From Bin5 sp965218625 (lineage in GTDB: Bacteria; Chloroflexota; Anaerolineae; Caldilineales; Caldilineaceae), in NCBI GenBank assembly GCA_965218625.1, contig CBDCLG010000015.1, positions 124,001-188,000 of the forward strand: DNA of 64,000 bases. Direction: 5' to 3'. The position numbers were made by a program, and so were the translations under genes. The notes beneath the pieces were generated by a model that saw nothing but the letters and a program-made list of their open reading frames with translations, did not search any database and had not been told where the DNA came from. This document shows positions 16,315 through 25,080 of the stretch, one piece after another. The number at the start of each line of letters is the position of its first letter. Positions within the stretch are counted from its first letter, which is position 1.

Positions 16315-17724
16315 CTATCCTGCGGCGACTGGCCACTCGGGGCCGGGGTCGATGTTCAGCCGCCGCGCGCGCGCAACAACCGATTCAGTGACAGCGCGGC
16401 CGATCTCCAGCTCATCCACGCGAGTTGGGTGCCCGCCTCGAAACAGTTCCTCGCCATTGACCAGAACGGTGTCGACGCTACCGCTTTCCATTGTCAGTGC
16501 CAGCAGATGGACGGGGTTGTTGGCGGGATATGCTCCGGATGCGCGCGGGGAGCGTACGACCACATCGGCGCGCTTGCCAGCCTCCAGGCTACCTAATTCG
16601 GCCTCCAGCCCGGCGGCCGCGGCCGCGTTGATCGTCTGCATTTCGAGCAGTGCGCTGGCGGACAATGGGTCATCGCAGACGCGTGCAACGAAGTGGGCCG
16701 ACCGCATCAACTCTGCCGGCGTGCAGTCGAAGGCGCCGTCGACGCCGAGCGTTACGGGGACGCCGGCGCGATGCCGCTCCGCCATCCTGAATCGGGCGCT
16801 GCGGGCGATGCCGAGCGAGAAGTAGGAGACCGGGCACCAGACGATCTGGCAGCCGGTCTCGCGGATGGCGTCCTCCTCGGCTTCGTCGAGCAGATTGGCG
16901 TGGACGATGACCGTGTGCTCGTCGAGGACGCCCAGCTGCTGCAGGTGGACGATCTGGCTGACGCCAGTAACTTTGCGGTAGATCTCTCCCTCGCCGGGCG
17001 CGTAGCCGGCGTGCAGATGCAAGGGCACGCCGCTGTCGCGCGCGCAGGCGTGCGCCGCCTGCAGCAGATCGGGCGTGGCTGTGCCGACACCGTAGACGAA
17101 GACGAAACCGCGCACAAGCGCCTCGGGATTGCGGTTGCGGTGCAACTCCGCGTCCAACTGGCCCAGCGCCCGCGCGCTGTCGATGGGGACGCGAGCTGTC
17201 AGGCTATCGCTCTCGAGGCCGGGCATGGCGGCGAGCGTTTCGCGCCGGTCCCACAGATAGGGCGGGGAGAAGAGCGCGCGCATGCCAACGCGCTCGACCG
17301 CCTCGGCCGCGGCGTGGGTCGAGAAAAGCGTTCCCGGCTCGATGAACATGGTAAAGCCGCTGCCCAGCATCTCGACCGCGGCCATGGCCGTCGCTACGGC
17401 CTCGTCCTCCGCGCTGACGTCCGCTTTCCAGTCGGCAAATTTGATTGCCGCCGCGTCGACGTCGAAGATGTTGCTGAAAACGCCGCGGCAGGTAGTATGC
17501 ACGATGTGGTTGTGGGCGTCGATAAAGCCTGGATGCACGATGCCGCCCTCTGCGTCGAGCGTCTCCCGTGCGTCGAAGCGCCGGCGCAGTTCGGCGTCGG
17601 GACCGACCGCGAGGATGCGCGCGCCGGCAATCGCCACCGCGCCCGGCGAGAATATTCTGCGCCCCGCATCCATGGTCAGCACCTGACCGTTATGGACCAG
17701 ATAGTCGCAGCTGACTCTGTTCAT
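16315..17724 (-). CDS. Amidohydrolase family protein (metal-dependent deaminase/chlorohydrolase type)
   Basis: A 469-residue protein of the TrzN/AtzA/SAH-deaminase group of amidohydrolases. GFIDAHNHIVHT carries the first metal-binding HxH, LHLHAGY the next His, VIVHANLL a further His, and LGVDGAFDC the catalytic Asp. The N-terminal beta-sandwich segment (DYLVHNGQVLTMD) and C-terminal return (GSLEAGKRADVVV) are intact. Family members hydrolyse C-N or C-Cl bonds of heterocycles or nucleoside-like compounds; the exact substrate is unknown. The start lies 4 bases after the stop of the upstream P-loop gene, indicating translational coupling. Confidence 0.85.
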   Translation of the reverse strand: MNRVSCDYLVHNGQVLTMDAGRRIFSPGAVAIAGARILAVGPDAELRRRFDARETLDAEGGIVHPGFIDAHNHIVHTTCRGVFSNIFDVDAAAIKFADWKADVSAEDEAVATAMAAVEMLGSGFTMFIEPGTLFSTHAAAEAVERVGMRALFSPPYLWDRRETLAAMPGLESDSLTARVPIDSARALGQLDAELHRNRNPEALVRGFVFVYGVGTATPDLLQAAHACARDSGVPLHLHAGYAPGEGEIYRKVTGVSQIVHLQQLGVLDEHTVIVHANLLDEAEEDAIRETGCQIVWCPVSYFSLGIARSARFRMAERHRAGVPVTLGVDGAFDCTPAELMRSAHFVARVCDDPLSASALLEMQTINAAAAAGLEAELGSLEAGKRADVVVRSPRASGAYPANNPVHLLALTMESGSVDTVLVNGEELFRGGHPTRVDELEIGRAVTESVVARARRLNIDPGPEWPVAAG

Positions 17725-17728
17725 GCGG

Positions 17729-18409
17729 CTAGCCGGTCCTCCCCTGCCGCAACGCCAACCGCAGCAGGTCGCTTTGTGTCAGATAGGGCTGAATCTTTTC
17801 GGCGAAGTCGGCCACTGTTTCTTCCACCGTCGCATTCGACGTATCCAGCTTGAACTTACGGGAAATCAGCGAATTTCCATACTCCGCCTCAAAACGCTCG
17901 ATGATCTGCTCAACATCGGCATCCGGGACGACAGGATAGAGATGGGGGTCCCCGGCCATCCGCTGGCGGATGACATCGGGCGCGGCCTGCACCAGAATCA
18001 GTACGGCGTCTGGCCTGAAGCGGGTGATGCGCTGCTCGAGCATACGGGAGATGAGCCTGCGGTCGCCCTGTTCCCCCTCTCCACCGTAACCGTAATAGCG
18101 CGGCGCATAGACCAATTCCTCAAAGTAGAGGCCGACCCCCATGAAATTCTCATCCGACCCCGACTGCCAGGGCGTGTGATAGTAGAGGTTATGCCGCTGG
18201 ATCACCTCCGTCAGCCTGGGGCTGAGCCGCTGGAAGGCCGCGATCTCATCCGGCGTCAGATCGGGTCCGTGCGGCTTGGTGTCCGGTAGCTTGTAGTGGT
18301 CGTGAATCAGCTTGAACTCGGTGCCCAGCGACGCCTTCGACCACTCGTTGATGGCGTGGGCCAGCGTAGTCGTGCCGGCATATTCGCAGCCGATCAGAAT
18401 CAGGTACAT
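17729..18409 (-). CDS. P-loop NTPase-like protein of unknown function
   Basis: A 226-residue cytoplasmic protein. The N-terminus MYLILIGCEYAGTTTLAHAI has the strand-loop-helix layout of a nucleoside/nucleotide-kinase P-loop, but the Walker lysine is replaced by Thr (GCEYAGTTT). Later segments include PDAVLILVQAAPDVI (a strand at the position of a kinase core) and IRQRMAGDPH (LID-like Arg). AGGAG precedes the ATG. It sits between the mannonate dehydratase-like and amidohydrolase genes with gaps of 51 and 4 bases, so co-transcription is likely. I cannot assign a substrate. Confidence 0.6.
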   Translation of the reverse strand: MYLILIGCEYAGTTTLAHAINEWSKASLGTEFKLIHDHYKLPDTKPHGPDLTPDEIAAFQRLSPRLTEVIQRHNLYYHTPWQSGSDENFMGVGLYFEELVYAPRYYGYGGEGEQGDRRLISRMLEQRITRFRPDAVLILVQAAPDVIRQRMAGDPHLYPVVPDADVEQIIERFEAEYGNSLISRKFKLDTSNATVEETVADFAEKIQPYLTQSDLLRLALRQGRTG

Positions 18410-18460
18410 CGCTCCGTTTCTCCTCGTGTGAAGACGCTATCGAACTATTCCGATCCAAAT

Positions 18461-19489
18461 CTATTGCGGCTGCGGATTGGCCGCGCCGAGCGACTGGAGC
18501 AGCCCCCTGAGATAGCCGGCCGCGTAGAGCAGCCCGTGATGTACGCGCTCGCCGTCATAGATCGTATGCGGGGCATGGCCGGGGAAGAGGACGCCCTCGA
18601 AGCCCACTTCGGCGAATGTCTTGAGTGTCTCCAGAAAGTCGCAGTCGGCCTCCTCCAGGAAACATTCGCTGAAATTCGGCCCGGTCCCCTGCACACCCTG
18701 TACGTGGCCGTAGACGATCTGGCCGCGCCCGCCGAAATGACGAATCGCGGCCTGGATGTCGACGCCCATCGCGGTCCAGTTGCCGAGGCAGAAGTTCAGC
18801 CCGCTGGCGATACTGCCGGCGATTTCCATCGCGCGTTTGAAGCCGTGCAGGTCGTAGAACAGGCGCGGGATCCCGCCGAGACTCTCGATCGGCGGGTCGT
18901 CGGGATGGAGCGCCAGGCGCACGCCGGCCTCCTCGGCCACCGGGATGATCGCCTTGATGAAGTATTCGTAGTTGCTCCACATTTCGGCGCGGCTGTACTC
19001 CCGCTCGCGGAAAAGGGGGCCTTGCGTGGCCCTTTCCAATTCGAAGCTGCTGACCTGGGCGCCGCCGCGACCGGGTGTCGTCAGGGAAGTGCGCCAGGAG
19101 TTGCGCGTGGCGCCGTGTTGATTCACCATCCAGTGGTAGCCGTAGACGCCGACGCCGGCCCGCCCCATGTTGCGAATTGTCTCCGCCACATTCTCGATCT
19201 GCCGGTCGCGGCCCGCCTGCCCAAGCACGATCCGCTCATAGCACCAGTTCGGCAGCGGATTCTCGATCGAGACCAGGTTCAAACCGGCGTCTTCGCACTG
19301 TGCGCGAACCTGGAGCAGCGTCGGGAAGTCCCAAAAGGCTTCCCCTCGGTTTGCAGCATCGGCCGCGTAGCGCGTTCGGTAGTCAGGATGGGAGAGGTAG
19401 CTGAGCGTTACATCGTGAATGCCGTACTGTTTGAGAAAGCCCAGGTAGTTGTCCCGGTCGGGCAATCTCGCAAAGGCCCCAACTCTCAT
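18461..19489 (-). CDS. Mannonate dehydratase (UxuA) family protein
   Basis: A 342-residue TIM-barrel protein starting at ATG 19489 behind GGAGG. The segment VRLALHPDDPPIESLGGIPR is the signature of D-mannonate dehydratase, with metal-ligand candidates His/Asp here, in CLGNWTAMG and in IVYGHVQGV. UxuA converts D-mannonate to 2-keto-3-deoxygluconate in hexuronate catabolism. No kdgK, uxuB or uxaC is nearby, so the enzyme may act on a related sugar acid. It probably heads an operon with the next three minus-strand genes. Confidence 0.8.
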   Translation of the reverse strand: MRVGAFARLPDRDNYLGFLKQYGIHDVTLSYLSHPDYRTRYAADAANRGEAFWDFPTLLQVRAQCEDAGLNLVSIENPLPNWCYERIVLGQAGRDRQIENVAETIRNMGRAGVGVYGYHWMVNQHGATRNSWRTSLTTPGRGGAQVSSFELERATQGPLFREREYSRAEMWSNYEYFIKAIIPVAEEAGVRLALHPDDPPIESLGGIPRLFYDLHGFKRAMEIAGSIASGLNFCLGNWTAMGVDIQAAIRHFGGRGQIVYGHVQGVQGTGPNFSECFLEEADCDFLETLKTFAEVGFEGVLFPGHAPHTIYDGERVHHGLLYAAGYLRGLLQSLGAANPQPQ

Positions 19490-19659
19490 CTAAACCTCCA
19501 CTAACTTTCGCGGTCAACCGAGGGCCCCGGACCGACGCGGATGCGCCAGACTCTATCGCTCGTAAGACCGGAGATTAGCCGCCTTGATCAAATTCCGGCA
19601 GAAATTGGGCCCCAAAATAGAGAAGCTATTCCGGGTCAGCTGTACCCGGCCAAGGTCGC

Positions 19660-20415
19660 TTAGCCGCGGCCCACAAACGGCATCTGGTTGGCCATTACGG
19701 TCAGAAACAGGACGTTCGAGTCGAGCGGCAGGCCGTCCATGTAGAGGATCGCCTGGGCAACCGCGTCGGAGTCCATCGTCGGCTCGACCATGACCGAGCC
19801 GTTGGGCTGCGGGATGCCGGTGCGCATGCGCTGCGTCATTTCGGTGGCCGCGTTGCCGATGTCGATCTGGCCGCAGCAGATGTTGTAGGCGCGCCCGTCG
19901 AGCGAGGTGGACTTGGTCAGGCCGGTGAGGGCGTGTTTGGTCGAGGTATAGGGGGAGGAGTTGGGCCGGGGCGTGCTCGCCGAAACCGAACCGTTGTTGA
20001 TGATGCGCCCGCCCTGCGGCGACTGGCTCTTCATGACGCGGAAGGCCTGCTGCGTGCAGAGGAAGACGCCGGTCAGGTTTACGTCCACCACCGCGCGCCA
20101 GTCTTCATAGCTGATCTCGTCCAGCTCCACGCTGGGCGCGCTGCGGCCGGCGTTGTTGAAGAGAAAATCGAGGCGGCCAAACGCTTCGACCGTGCGGTCA
20201 AACAGTGCCCTCACCGCCTGCGGATCGGTCACGTCGGTCGGCACAACCAGGGCGCGCTCGTCCGCCCCCGACTCTTGCGCGGTCTCCTCCAGTCGGTCGC
20301 GGCGGCGCCCCGCCAAAGTTACGGAATACCCGTGCGCCAGAAGATGCAGCGCCGTTCGTTTGCCGATGCCGGAGCCGGCGCCGGTTATGATTGCAACTTT
20401 GCCCAAGGCGGCCAT
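19660..20415 (-). CDS. SDR-family NAD(P)-dependent oxidoreductase
   Basis: A classical short-chain dehydrogenase of 251 residues, starting at ATG 20415 behind AAAGGAG. The cofactor motif is TGAGSGIGKRT. NNAG, the catalytic Ser (NNGSVSAS) and YTSTK (Tyr-x3-Lys) are all present. The Arg-rich stretch after strand 2 (AGRRRDRLEE) suggests NADP(H) preference. The substrate is unknown. It lies 170 bases upstream of the mannonate dehydratase-like gene on the same strand, possibly in the same transcript, and is divergent from the FAH-family gene. Confidence 0.85.
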   Translation of the reverse strand: MAALGKVAIITGAGSGIGKRTALHLLAHGYSVTLAGRRRDRLEETAQESGADERALVVPTDVTDPQAVRALFDRTVEAFGRLDFLFNNAGRSAPSVELDEISYEDWRAVVDVNLTGVFLCTQQAFRVMKSQSPQGGRIINNGSVSASTPRPNSSPYTSTKHALTGLTKSTSLDGRAYNICCGQIDIGNAATEMTQRMRTGIPQPNGSVMVEPTMDSDAVAQAILYMDGLPLDSNVLFLTVMANQMPFVGRG

Positions 20416-20681
20416 ATGATTGCACTCCTTTGTCGTAGTGGGTAATTTAAGTGGTCGGCAACTCGTTCGGGCCGCACGCCAGCGGCCGCGAACATCCGCT
20501 GCTCCGCTTGCGCACAGTCTATCACGGCAGCAGACCTTTTCCTACTACTACACATATGGAGGCAGCGCCCGCTGTGTCTGATTTGCGGCTGCCTGGACAG
20601 ACCGGGCCTGAGAGAATTGCGGCGCGACAGAAGAAGATGTAGCATTGACGCGAACCCATACAAATATGAGGAGAACTGACG

Positions 20682-21455
20682 ATGAAGATTCTGCGATACG
20701 CTGCCGGCGGCGCGACAAGCTACGGCATTCTGGAGGAGGACGGCTCCATCCGCCAGCTGGCGAGCTGCCCTTTCGACAGCCTCGAAGAAAGCGGCGAGAC
20801 GGCGAATCTGGACGACGTAAAGGTGCTGGCGCCGGTTGGCTCGCCGAGGCTGATCGGCGTGGGACTGAACTACCTGGCGCATGCCGAGGAAGGCGGAAAG
20901 GAACCGCCGGACCAGCCGATGCTGTTCATGCTGCCCGCCACCGCCATCCTGGACCCGGAGGAGCCGGTCATCTACCCGCGCCAGGGGCAGAACGTCCACT
21001 ATGAGGGCGAACTGTCGGTGATCATCGGCAAGAAGGCGCGTCGCGTCTCCGAGGCGGACGCGCTCGATTGCGTGCTTGGCTACACCTGCGGCAACGACGT
21101 CAGCGAGAGGGTGATCCAGGCCAATGAAATGGCCAACGGCTGCCTGCTGATCGGCAAGGGCTTCGACACCTTCAAGCCGCTCGGCCCCTACATCGCAACC
21201 GGCCTGGACTCGACCAATCTCGAGTTGACCACCCGCCTGAACGGCGAGGTCAAGCAGCACACCAACACCGACGACCTGATCTTTTCGGTCGCGCAGCTGA
21301 TTGCTTACATCAGCGAAGCCGTAACGCTGCTGCCGGGCGACGTGATCATGACCGGCACGCCCTCCGGCGTCGGTCCTGTGCAGCCGGGCGACGTCGTCGA
21401 GATCGAGATATCCGGGGTCGGCGTGCTGAGGAATCCGGTGGTTGCGGAGGGGTAG
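20682..21455 (+). CDS. Fumarylacetoacetate hydrolase (FAH) family protein
   Basis: A 257-residue protein starting at ATG 20682 with GGAG eight bases upstream. The core matches the 2-hydroxyhepta-dienedioate isomerase / acylpyruvase branch: LIGVGLNYLAHAEE, VHYEGELSVIIG (metal-binding Glu pair), CGNDVSERVIQ, KGFDTFKPLGP and MTGTPSGVGP. Such enzymes cleave or isomerise beta-diketo acids in aromatic or sugar-acid breakdown. With the divergent SDR and the mannonate dehydratase-like gene, a sugar-acid role (2,4-diketo-3-deoxyacid cleavage) is a reasonable inference, not shown. Confidence 0.88.
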   Translation: MKILRYAAGGATSYGILEEDGSIRQLASCPFDSLEESGETANLDDVKVLAPVGSPRLIGVGLNYLAHAEEGGKEPPDQPMLFMLPATAILDPEEPVIYPRQGQNVHYEGELSVIIGKKARRVSEADALDCVLGYTCGNDVSERVIQANEMANGCLLIGKGFDTFKPLGPYIATGLDSTNLELTTRLNGEVKQHTNTDDLIFSVAQLIAYISEAVTLLPGDVIMTGTPSGVGPVQPGDVVEIEISGVGVLRNPVVAEG

Positions 21456-21589
21456 CCGGACCTGACAGTGCCCTGTCATCAGCGACCATCTTCAAGCATC
21501 GGCGCCGTCGGTAATTCGGTTTATGGTTGATTCAGCGTCCAGTAGCCGCGAGCCATCGATCCCGAACATCGTAAGACCGTCGAGAGCGA

Positions 21590-22288
21590 ATGCCCTTCAC
21601 AATTGACAGCGTCGTTCCATGGGGCCGGACGATGGCGGAGTACCGGGGGATGTTCAACCTGGTCGAATCCGACCTGCGCGGGCGCATCCTTGGCTGCGGC
21701 GAAGGGCCGGCCAGCTTCAACGCCGAAATGTCGGCACAGGGACGCGCGGTCGTCTCGGTTGACCCGCTCTACGCGTTGCCGGCGGCGGCCATAGAACGCC
21801 GCGTGGAGGAGACCTACGACATCATCATCGAGCAGGTGACGCGCAACCGCGACGATTTCGTCTGGACCCATGTGCCGTCGATTCCGGCGCTGGGCCGGCG
21901 GCGAATGGGGGCGATGCGCCGCTTCCTGGCCGACTTTCCCCAGGGAAAGTGCGAAGGCCGCTATGTCGACGCCTCGCTGCCCGACCTGCCGTTCGACGAC
22001 ACCGCCTTTGACCTGGCGCTCTCCTCCCACTTCCTCTTCCTTTACAGCGTACAGTTCGACCTGGCATTTCACCTGCGCGCCCTGCAGGAAATGCTGCGCG
22101 TCGCCGGCGAAGTGCGCGTCTTTCCCCTCCTGCAAATTGGCGGCACGCCCTCACCCCATGTCCAGGCAGTTTTGGACACTTTCACAGCACTGGGAATTCG
22201 CGCTACAATAGAATCTGTTCGCTATGAGTTCCAGCGCGGCGGCAGCCGGATGCTGCGGCTGCGAAAGCCGTGTGGAACGCGAGCATAG
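21590..22288 (+). CDS. SAM-dependent methyltransferase-like protein
   Basis: A 232-residue protein. RILGCGEGPASFNAEM resembles the glycine-rich SAM-binding motif I, followed by an acidic strand end VVSVDP (motif II). LPDLPFDDTAFDLALSSHFLF resembles motif IV, and ALQEMLRVAGEVRVFPL is a typical post-motif strand. A central insertion (residues about 80-120) is not typical. The target is unknown. The stop lies 38 bases before the downstream cupin start used here, so the two are probably co-transcribed. Confidence 0.65.
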   Translation: MPFTIDSVVPWGRTMAEYRGMFNLVESDLRGRILGCGEGPASFNAEMSAQGRAVVSVDPLYALPAAAIERRVEETYDIIIEQVTRNRDDFVWTHVPSIPALGRRRMGAMRRFLADFPQGKCEGRYVDASLPDLPFDDTAFDLALSSHFLFLYSVQFDLAFHLRALQEMLRVAGEVRVFPLLQIGGTPSPHVQAVLDTFTALGIRATIESVRYEFQRGGSRMLRLRKPCGTRA

Positions 22289-22326
22289 CGGAAAGCGGCC
22301 CTAGTTTACACCAGCGAGACAGCACG

Positions 22327-22701
22327 GTGGCGGTCCTTCCACATACCCGTGACGGCTACGACCCTATCAATACGCGCAGCAACATCCCCGGCGCCCGCAT
22401 AATCACCGCGCGCACCTGTGGTGCAACGCAGATGGAACTGTGGGAACAGTACATGCCGCCGGACGGCGTGATACCTCTGCACTATCATGACTGCGAGGAG
22501 AGCATCACCTTCCTCAGCGGGGAGGTTGAGGTCACGCTGGGGGAGGAACGCCATCGCGTCGGTGCAGATACCACTCTGTTTGTGCCGGAAGGTGCGCTTC
22601 ATGGCGTTCGCAATGTGGGACGCGTGCCGGTTAGACTGATCGCCGTCTTCCCCCGGTCTTCGCCGGCCATACTTTACCCCGAAACAGAAACAACCGGCTA
22701 G
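22327..22701 (+). CDS. Small cupin-domain protein
   Basis: A single-domain cupin of about 124 residues. Motif 1 is PLHYHDCEESITFLSGEVEV, with two His and a Glu as metal ligands; motif 2 is TTLFVPEGALHGVRN, with the fourth ligand His. The start is uncertain: GTG 22327 gives a normal-length cupin, while GTG 22270 would overlap the methyltransferase gene by 19 bases. Neither has a strong ribosome site. Its role is unknown; small cupins include isomerases, dioxygenases and sugar-binding proteins. Confidence 0.75.
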   Translation: MAVLPHTRDGYDPINTRSNIPGARIITARTCGATQMELWEQYMPPDGVIPLHYHDCEESITFLSGEVEVTLGEERHRVGADTTLFVPEGALHGVRNVGRVPVRLIAVFPRSSPAILYPETETTG

Positions 22702-22738
22702 AGACGCGCAATTGGCACTACCAAAAACAGTAGATGGG

Positions 22739-22747
22739 TGCTATACT
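22739..22747 (+). promoter_or_regulatory. Possible extended -10 promoter of the ABC importer operon
   Basis: TGCTATACT (TG-n-TATACT) lies about 100 bases before the first permease start, in the only non-coding stretch upstream of the operon. There is no good -35 box. A by-eye match only. Confidence 0.3.
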
Positions 22748-22849
22748 CTATACTAGCGCGCCGGACCGGTGGTCTTTCCGCTTTACGCAAAGGCACGACC
22801 TGAGGCGTGTCAACCATGTCGCTCAATGGCGATGCGTCATTGAAGAAAA

Positions 22850-24028
22850 ATGATCTCTCGCGCACACTTTGCCAGGCTGATCGATGCATTGCTGCCGTTG
22901 CTGGCAATGCTGATTGCTCTGCTCGTCGGTGTCCTGCTGCTGTTGATGTTGGGCACCGATCCGTTCGAGGCCTACAGCGCGCTGATCCGGGGCGCGCTGG
23001 GAAATGTCAGCGGTATTACCCAGACGCTGACCAAGGCTACACCGCTGCTGCTGGTGGGCCTCGGCATCTGCATCGCCTTTCGCGGCGGCGTGATCAACAT
23101 CGGCGGTGAAGGGCAGATTGTCGTTGGCGCGCTTGCCGCGACCGCCTTTGCCGTAGGTTTCGGCGAGCTGCCCGGTCTGATCCTGATGCCTTTGACCCTG
23201 GTGAGCGGCGCGGCAGCAGGGCTTATCTGGGGCGGCATTCCCGGTCTGCTCAAGGCCCGCCTCGGCGTCAACGAGATTCTCACAACGGTGATGATGAACC
23301 AGATCGCGCTGCGGCTGATGAATTTCCTGTTGCGCGGTCCGATGCTGGATCCGGAGCATGTGGCGGCCGGCACGAGCATTCCCCAGAGCGCCACGCTGCC
23401 CGAGTCGGCGTGGCTGCCGCGGTTGGTGCCGCGCACACTCTTTCACAGCGGCGCGATTCTTGCCATCCTGCTTGCGCTCGCAGTCTACTTCCTGCTTTGG
23501 CGCACGACGATCGGCTACCGTATTCGGGCGGTAGGCTTGAACCCGCACGCCTCGCGCTACGCCGGCATTCCCGTCCCCAAGTATGTCACGCTGTCGCTGG
23601 CGCTCAGTGGGATGCTGTGCGGGATAGCCGGCGCGGTGGAGGTGATGGGCGTTCACCACCGCATGCTTGAGGGGTTGAGCGGTGGTTACGGGTTCAGCGG
23701 CATCGTGGCCGCCCTTTTTGGCAAGCTGCATCCGTTAGGCGCGATCCCGGCTTCGGCGCTTTTCGGCGCTCTCCTGGTCGGCGCCGACAAAATGCAGCGC
23801 GCAGTGCAGGTCCCAAGCGCGCTGGCAATCGCTTTGCAAGGGCTCGTCGTGCTCTTCGTCGTGGCGAGCGATCTATACGTACGGCGGCGCGCACGGCGGC
23901 GGGTGGGCAGCGACGCGCAGGACATGCCGAACTTGCCTGACGAGGAAGTTCCCGTCGAAGACGCGGCCGAAGTTGGGGAAGAGCCGGGGTCTGCCCCCGT
24001 TCAGGAAGGGCGCGAGGAGAAACCGTGA
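22850..24028 (+). CDS. BMP-type ABC importer permease 1 (YufP-like)
   Basis: A 392-residue inner-membrane protein of the BPD_transp_2 (LivH/RbsC-like) fold with about nine hydrophobic helices. The nucleoside-importer hallmarks are LVGLGICIAFRGGVINIGGE, GVNEILTTVMMNQIA and YRIRAVGLNPHASRYAGI. A long charged tail after residue 345 (RRRARRRVGSD ... EEVPVEDAAEVGEE) is unusual and presumably cytoplasmic. It is the first gene of a four-gene operon with a second permease, a binding lipoprotein and a double ATPase. Confidence 0.88.
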   Translation: MISRAHFARLIDALLPLLAMLIALLVGVLLLLMLGTDPFEAYSALIRGALGNVSGITQTLTKATPLLLVGLGICIAFRGGVINIGGEGQIVVGALAATAFAVGFGELPGLILMPLTLVSGAAAGLIWGGIPGLLKARLGVNEILTTVMMNQIALRLMNFLLRGPMLDPEHVAAGTSIPQSATLPESAWLPRLVPRTLFHSGAILAILLALAVYFLLWRTTIGYRIRAVGLNPHASRYAGIPVPKYVTLSLALSGMLCGIAGAVEVMGVHHRMLEGLSGGYGFSGIVAALFGKLHPLGAIPASALFGALLVGADKMQRAVQVPSALAIALQGLVVLFVVASDLYVRRRARRRVGSDAQDMPNLPDEEVPVEDAAEVGEEPGSAPVQEGREEKP

Positions 24029-24101
24029 TGCGGCGCCGCGCCCTCTCGCGGGAGAGCAACCACGAGGGGACCCGCCCCAGTATTCAGATCGAAACGTTGA
24101 C

Positions 24102-25034
24102 ATGACCGACGAACTGTTTACAATCTCCACACTGATCGGCATCCTGCACAGTTGCGTGCGGCTAGCGACGCCCTACCTTTTGGCTTCGTTGGGGGAGACC
24201 TTCGGCCAGCGCTCCGGCGTACTGAATCTGGGCGTGGACGGCATCATGCTGATGGGCGCGTTTTTTGCCTTCTACGCGGTGTTTGAAGGGCATAATCTGT
24301 GGATAGGCGTGCTGGCCGCAATCGTAGTCGGTATGGTGATGGGGCTGCTGAAGGCCTTCGTAAGCGTAACGATGCAGGCGCTGCAAGGTATCAGCGGCAT
24401 CGGCCTTTATCTGTTCGGCCTCGGCCTGAGCAGCCTTCTCTTCAAGACTCTGATCGGTTCGGTTGAGGGAGTCAGCGGCTTTCGGCAGGTGGAAATCCCA
24501 GTGGTCTCGGACCTGCCGGGAATCGGGCATATCTTTTTCAACCACAACGCGCTGGTCTATCTCGCTTACATCATGGTGCCCGTCTCCTGGTTTGTCATCA
24601 ACCGTACAACACTGGGATTGAAGATCCGTGCAGTTGGGCACAACCCCGAAGCGGCCGATACGCTCGGCGTCAGCGTAAACGGTGTGCGCTATGCAACGAT
24701 GATGATCGGCGGCGCGCTGGCCGGCGTGGCGGGGGCGTCACTCAGCATCGGACTGCAAAACGTTTTCCAGGAGAACATGACGAACGGGATTGGGTTCATT
24801 GCCGTCGCCCTGGTCTACTTCGGCAGCTGGCGGACGGTAGGCGTACTGGCCGGCTCGTTGCTGTTCAGCCTTGTAAACGCCCTGCAACTGTGGGTACAGG
24901 CGCTGGCTATTCCGATCCCGTCGGAAGTGGCCGTGATGATGCCCTACATTATGACGATCGTCGTGCTCGCGTTCACCGCGCGGCAGATCCAAAAGCCTGC
25001 GGCGCTCGCCAGGTCGTATGAGCGCGGTGAGTAA
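24102..25034 (+). CDS. BMP-type ABC importer permease 2 (YufQ-like)
   Basis: A 310-residue permease with about eight membrane helices. Family signatures are LASLGETFGQRSGVLNLGVDG, YLFGLGLSSLLFKTLIG, LKIRAVGHNPEAADTLGV and FIAVALVYFGSW. ATG 24102 is chosen because the usual N-terminal helix follows directly. An in-frame ATG at 23973 would add a charged non-membrane stretch overlapping the first permease gene. It forms the heterodimeric channel with the preceding permease. Confidence 0.87.
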   Translation: MTDELFTISTLIGILHSCVRLATPYLLASLGETFGQRSGVLNLGVDGIMLMGAFFAFYAVFEGHNLWIGVLAAIVVGMVMGLLKAFVSVTMQALQGISGIGLYLFGLGLSSLLFKTLIGSVEGVSGFRQVEIPVVSDLPGIGHIFFNHNALVYLAYIMVPVSWFVINRTTLGLKIRAVGHNPEAADTLGVSVNGVRYATMMIGGALAGVAGASLSIGLQNVFQENMTNGIGFIAVALVYFGSWRTVGVLAGSLLFSLVNALQLWVQALAIPIPSEVAVMMPYIMTIVVLAFTARQIQKPAALARSYERGE

Positions 25035-25080
25035 TGGGAGCCTTTGCATTGATATCCACTCCAAACCCGATGAGGGAATC

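Noticed and set aside
16693..17853. A 386-codon plus-strand frame opposite the amidohydrolase gene
   Set aside because: Arg/Asp/Ala-rich shadow without motifs; the minus strand carries the metal-binding signatures.
18296..19504. A 402-codon plus-strand frame opposite the mannonate dehydratase-like gene
   Set aside because: Shadow frame; the real gene has a ribosome site and family signature.
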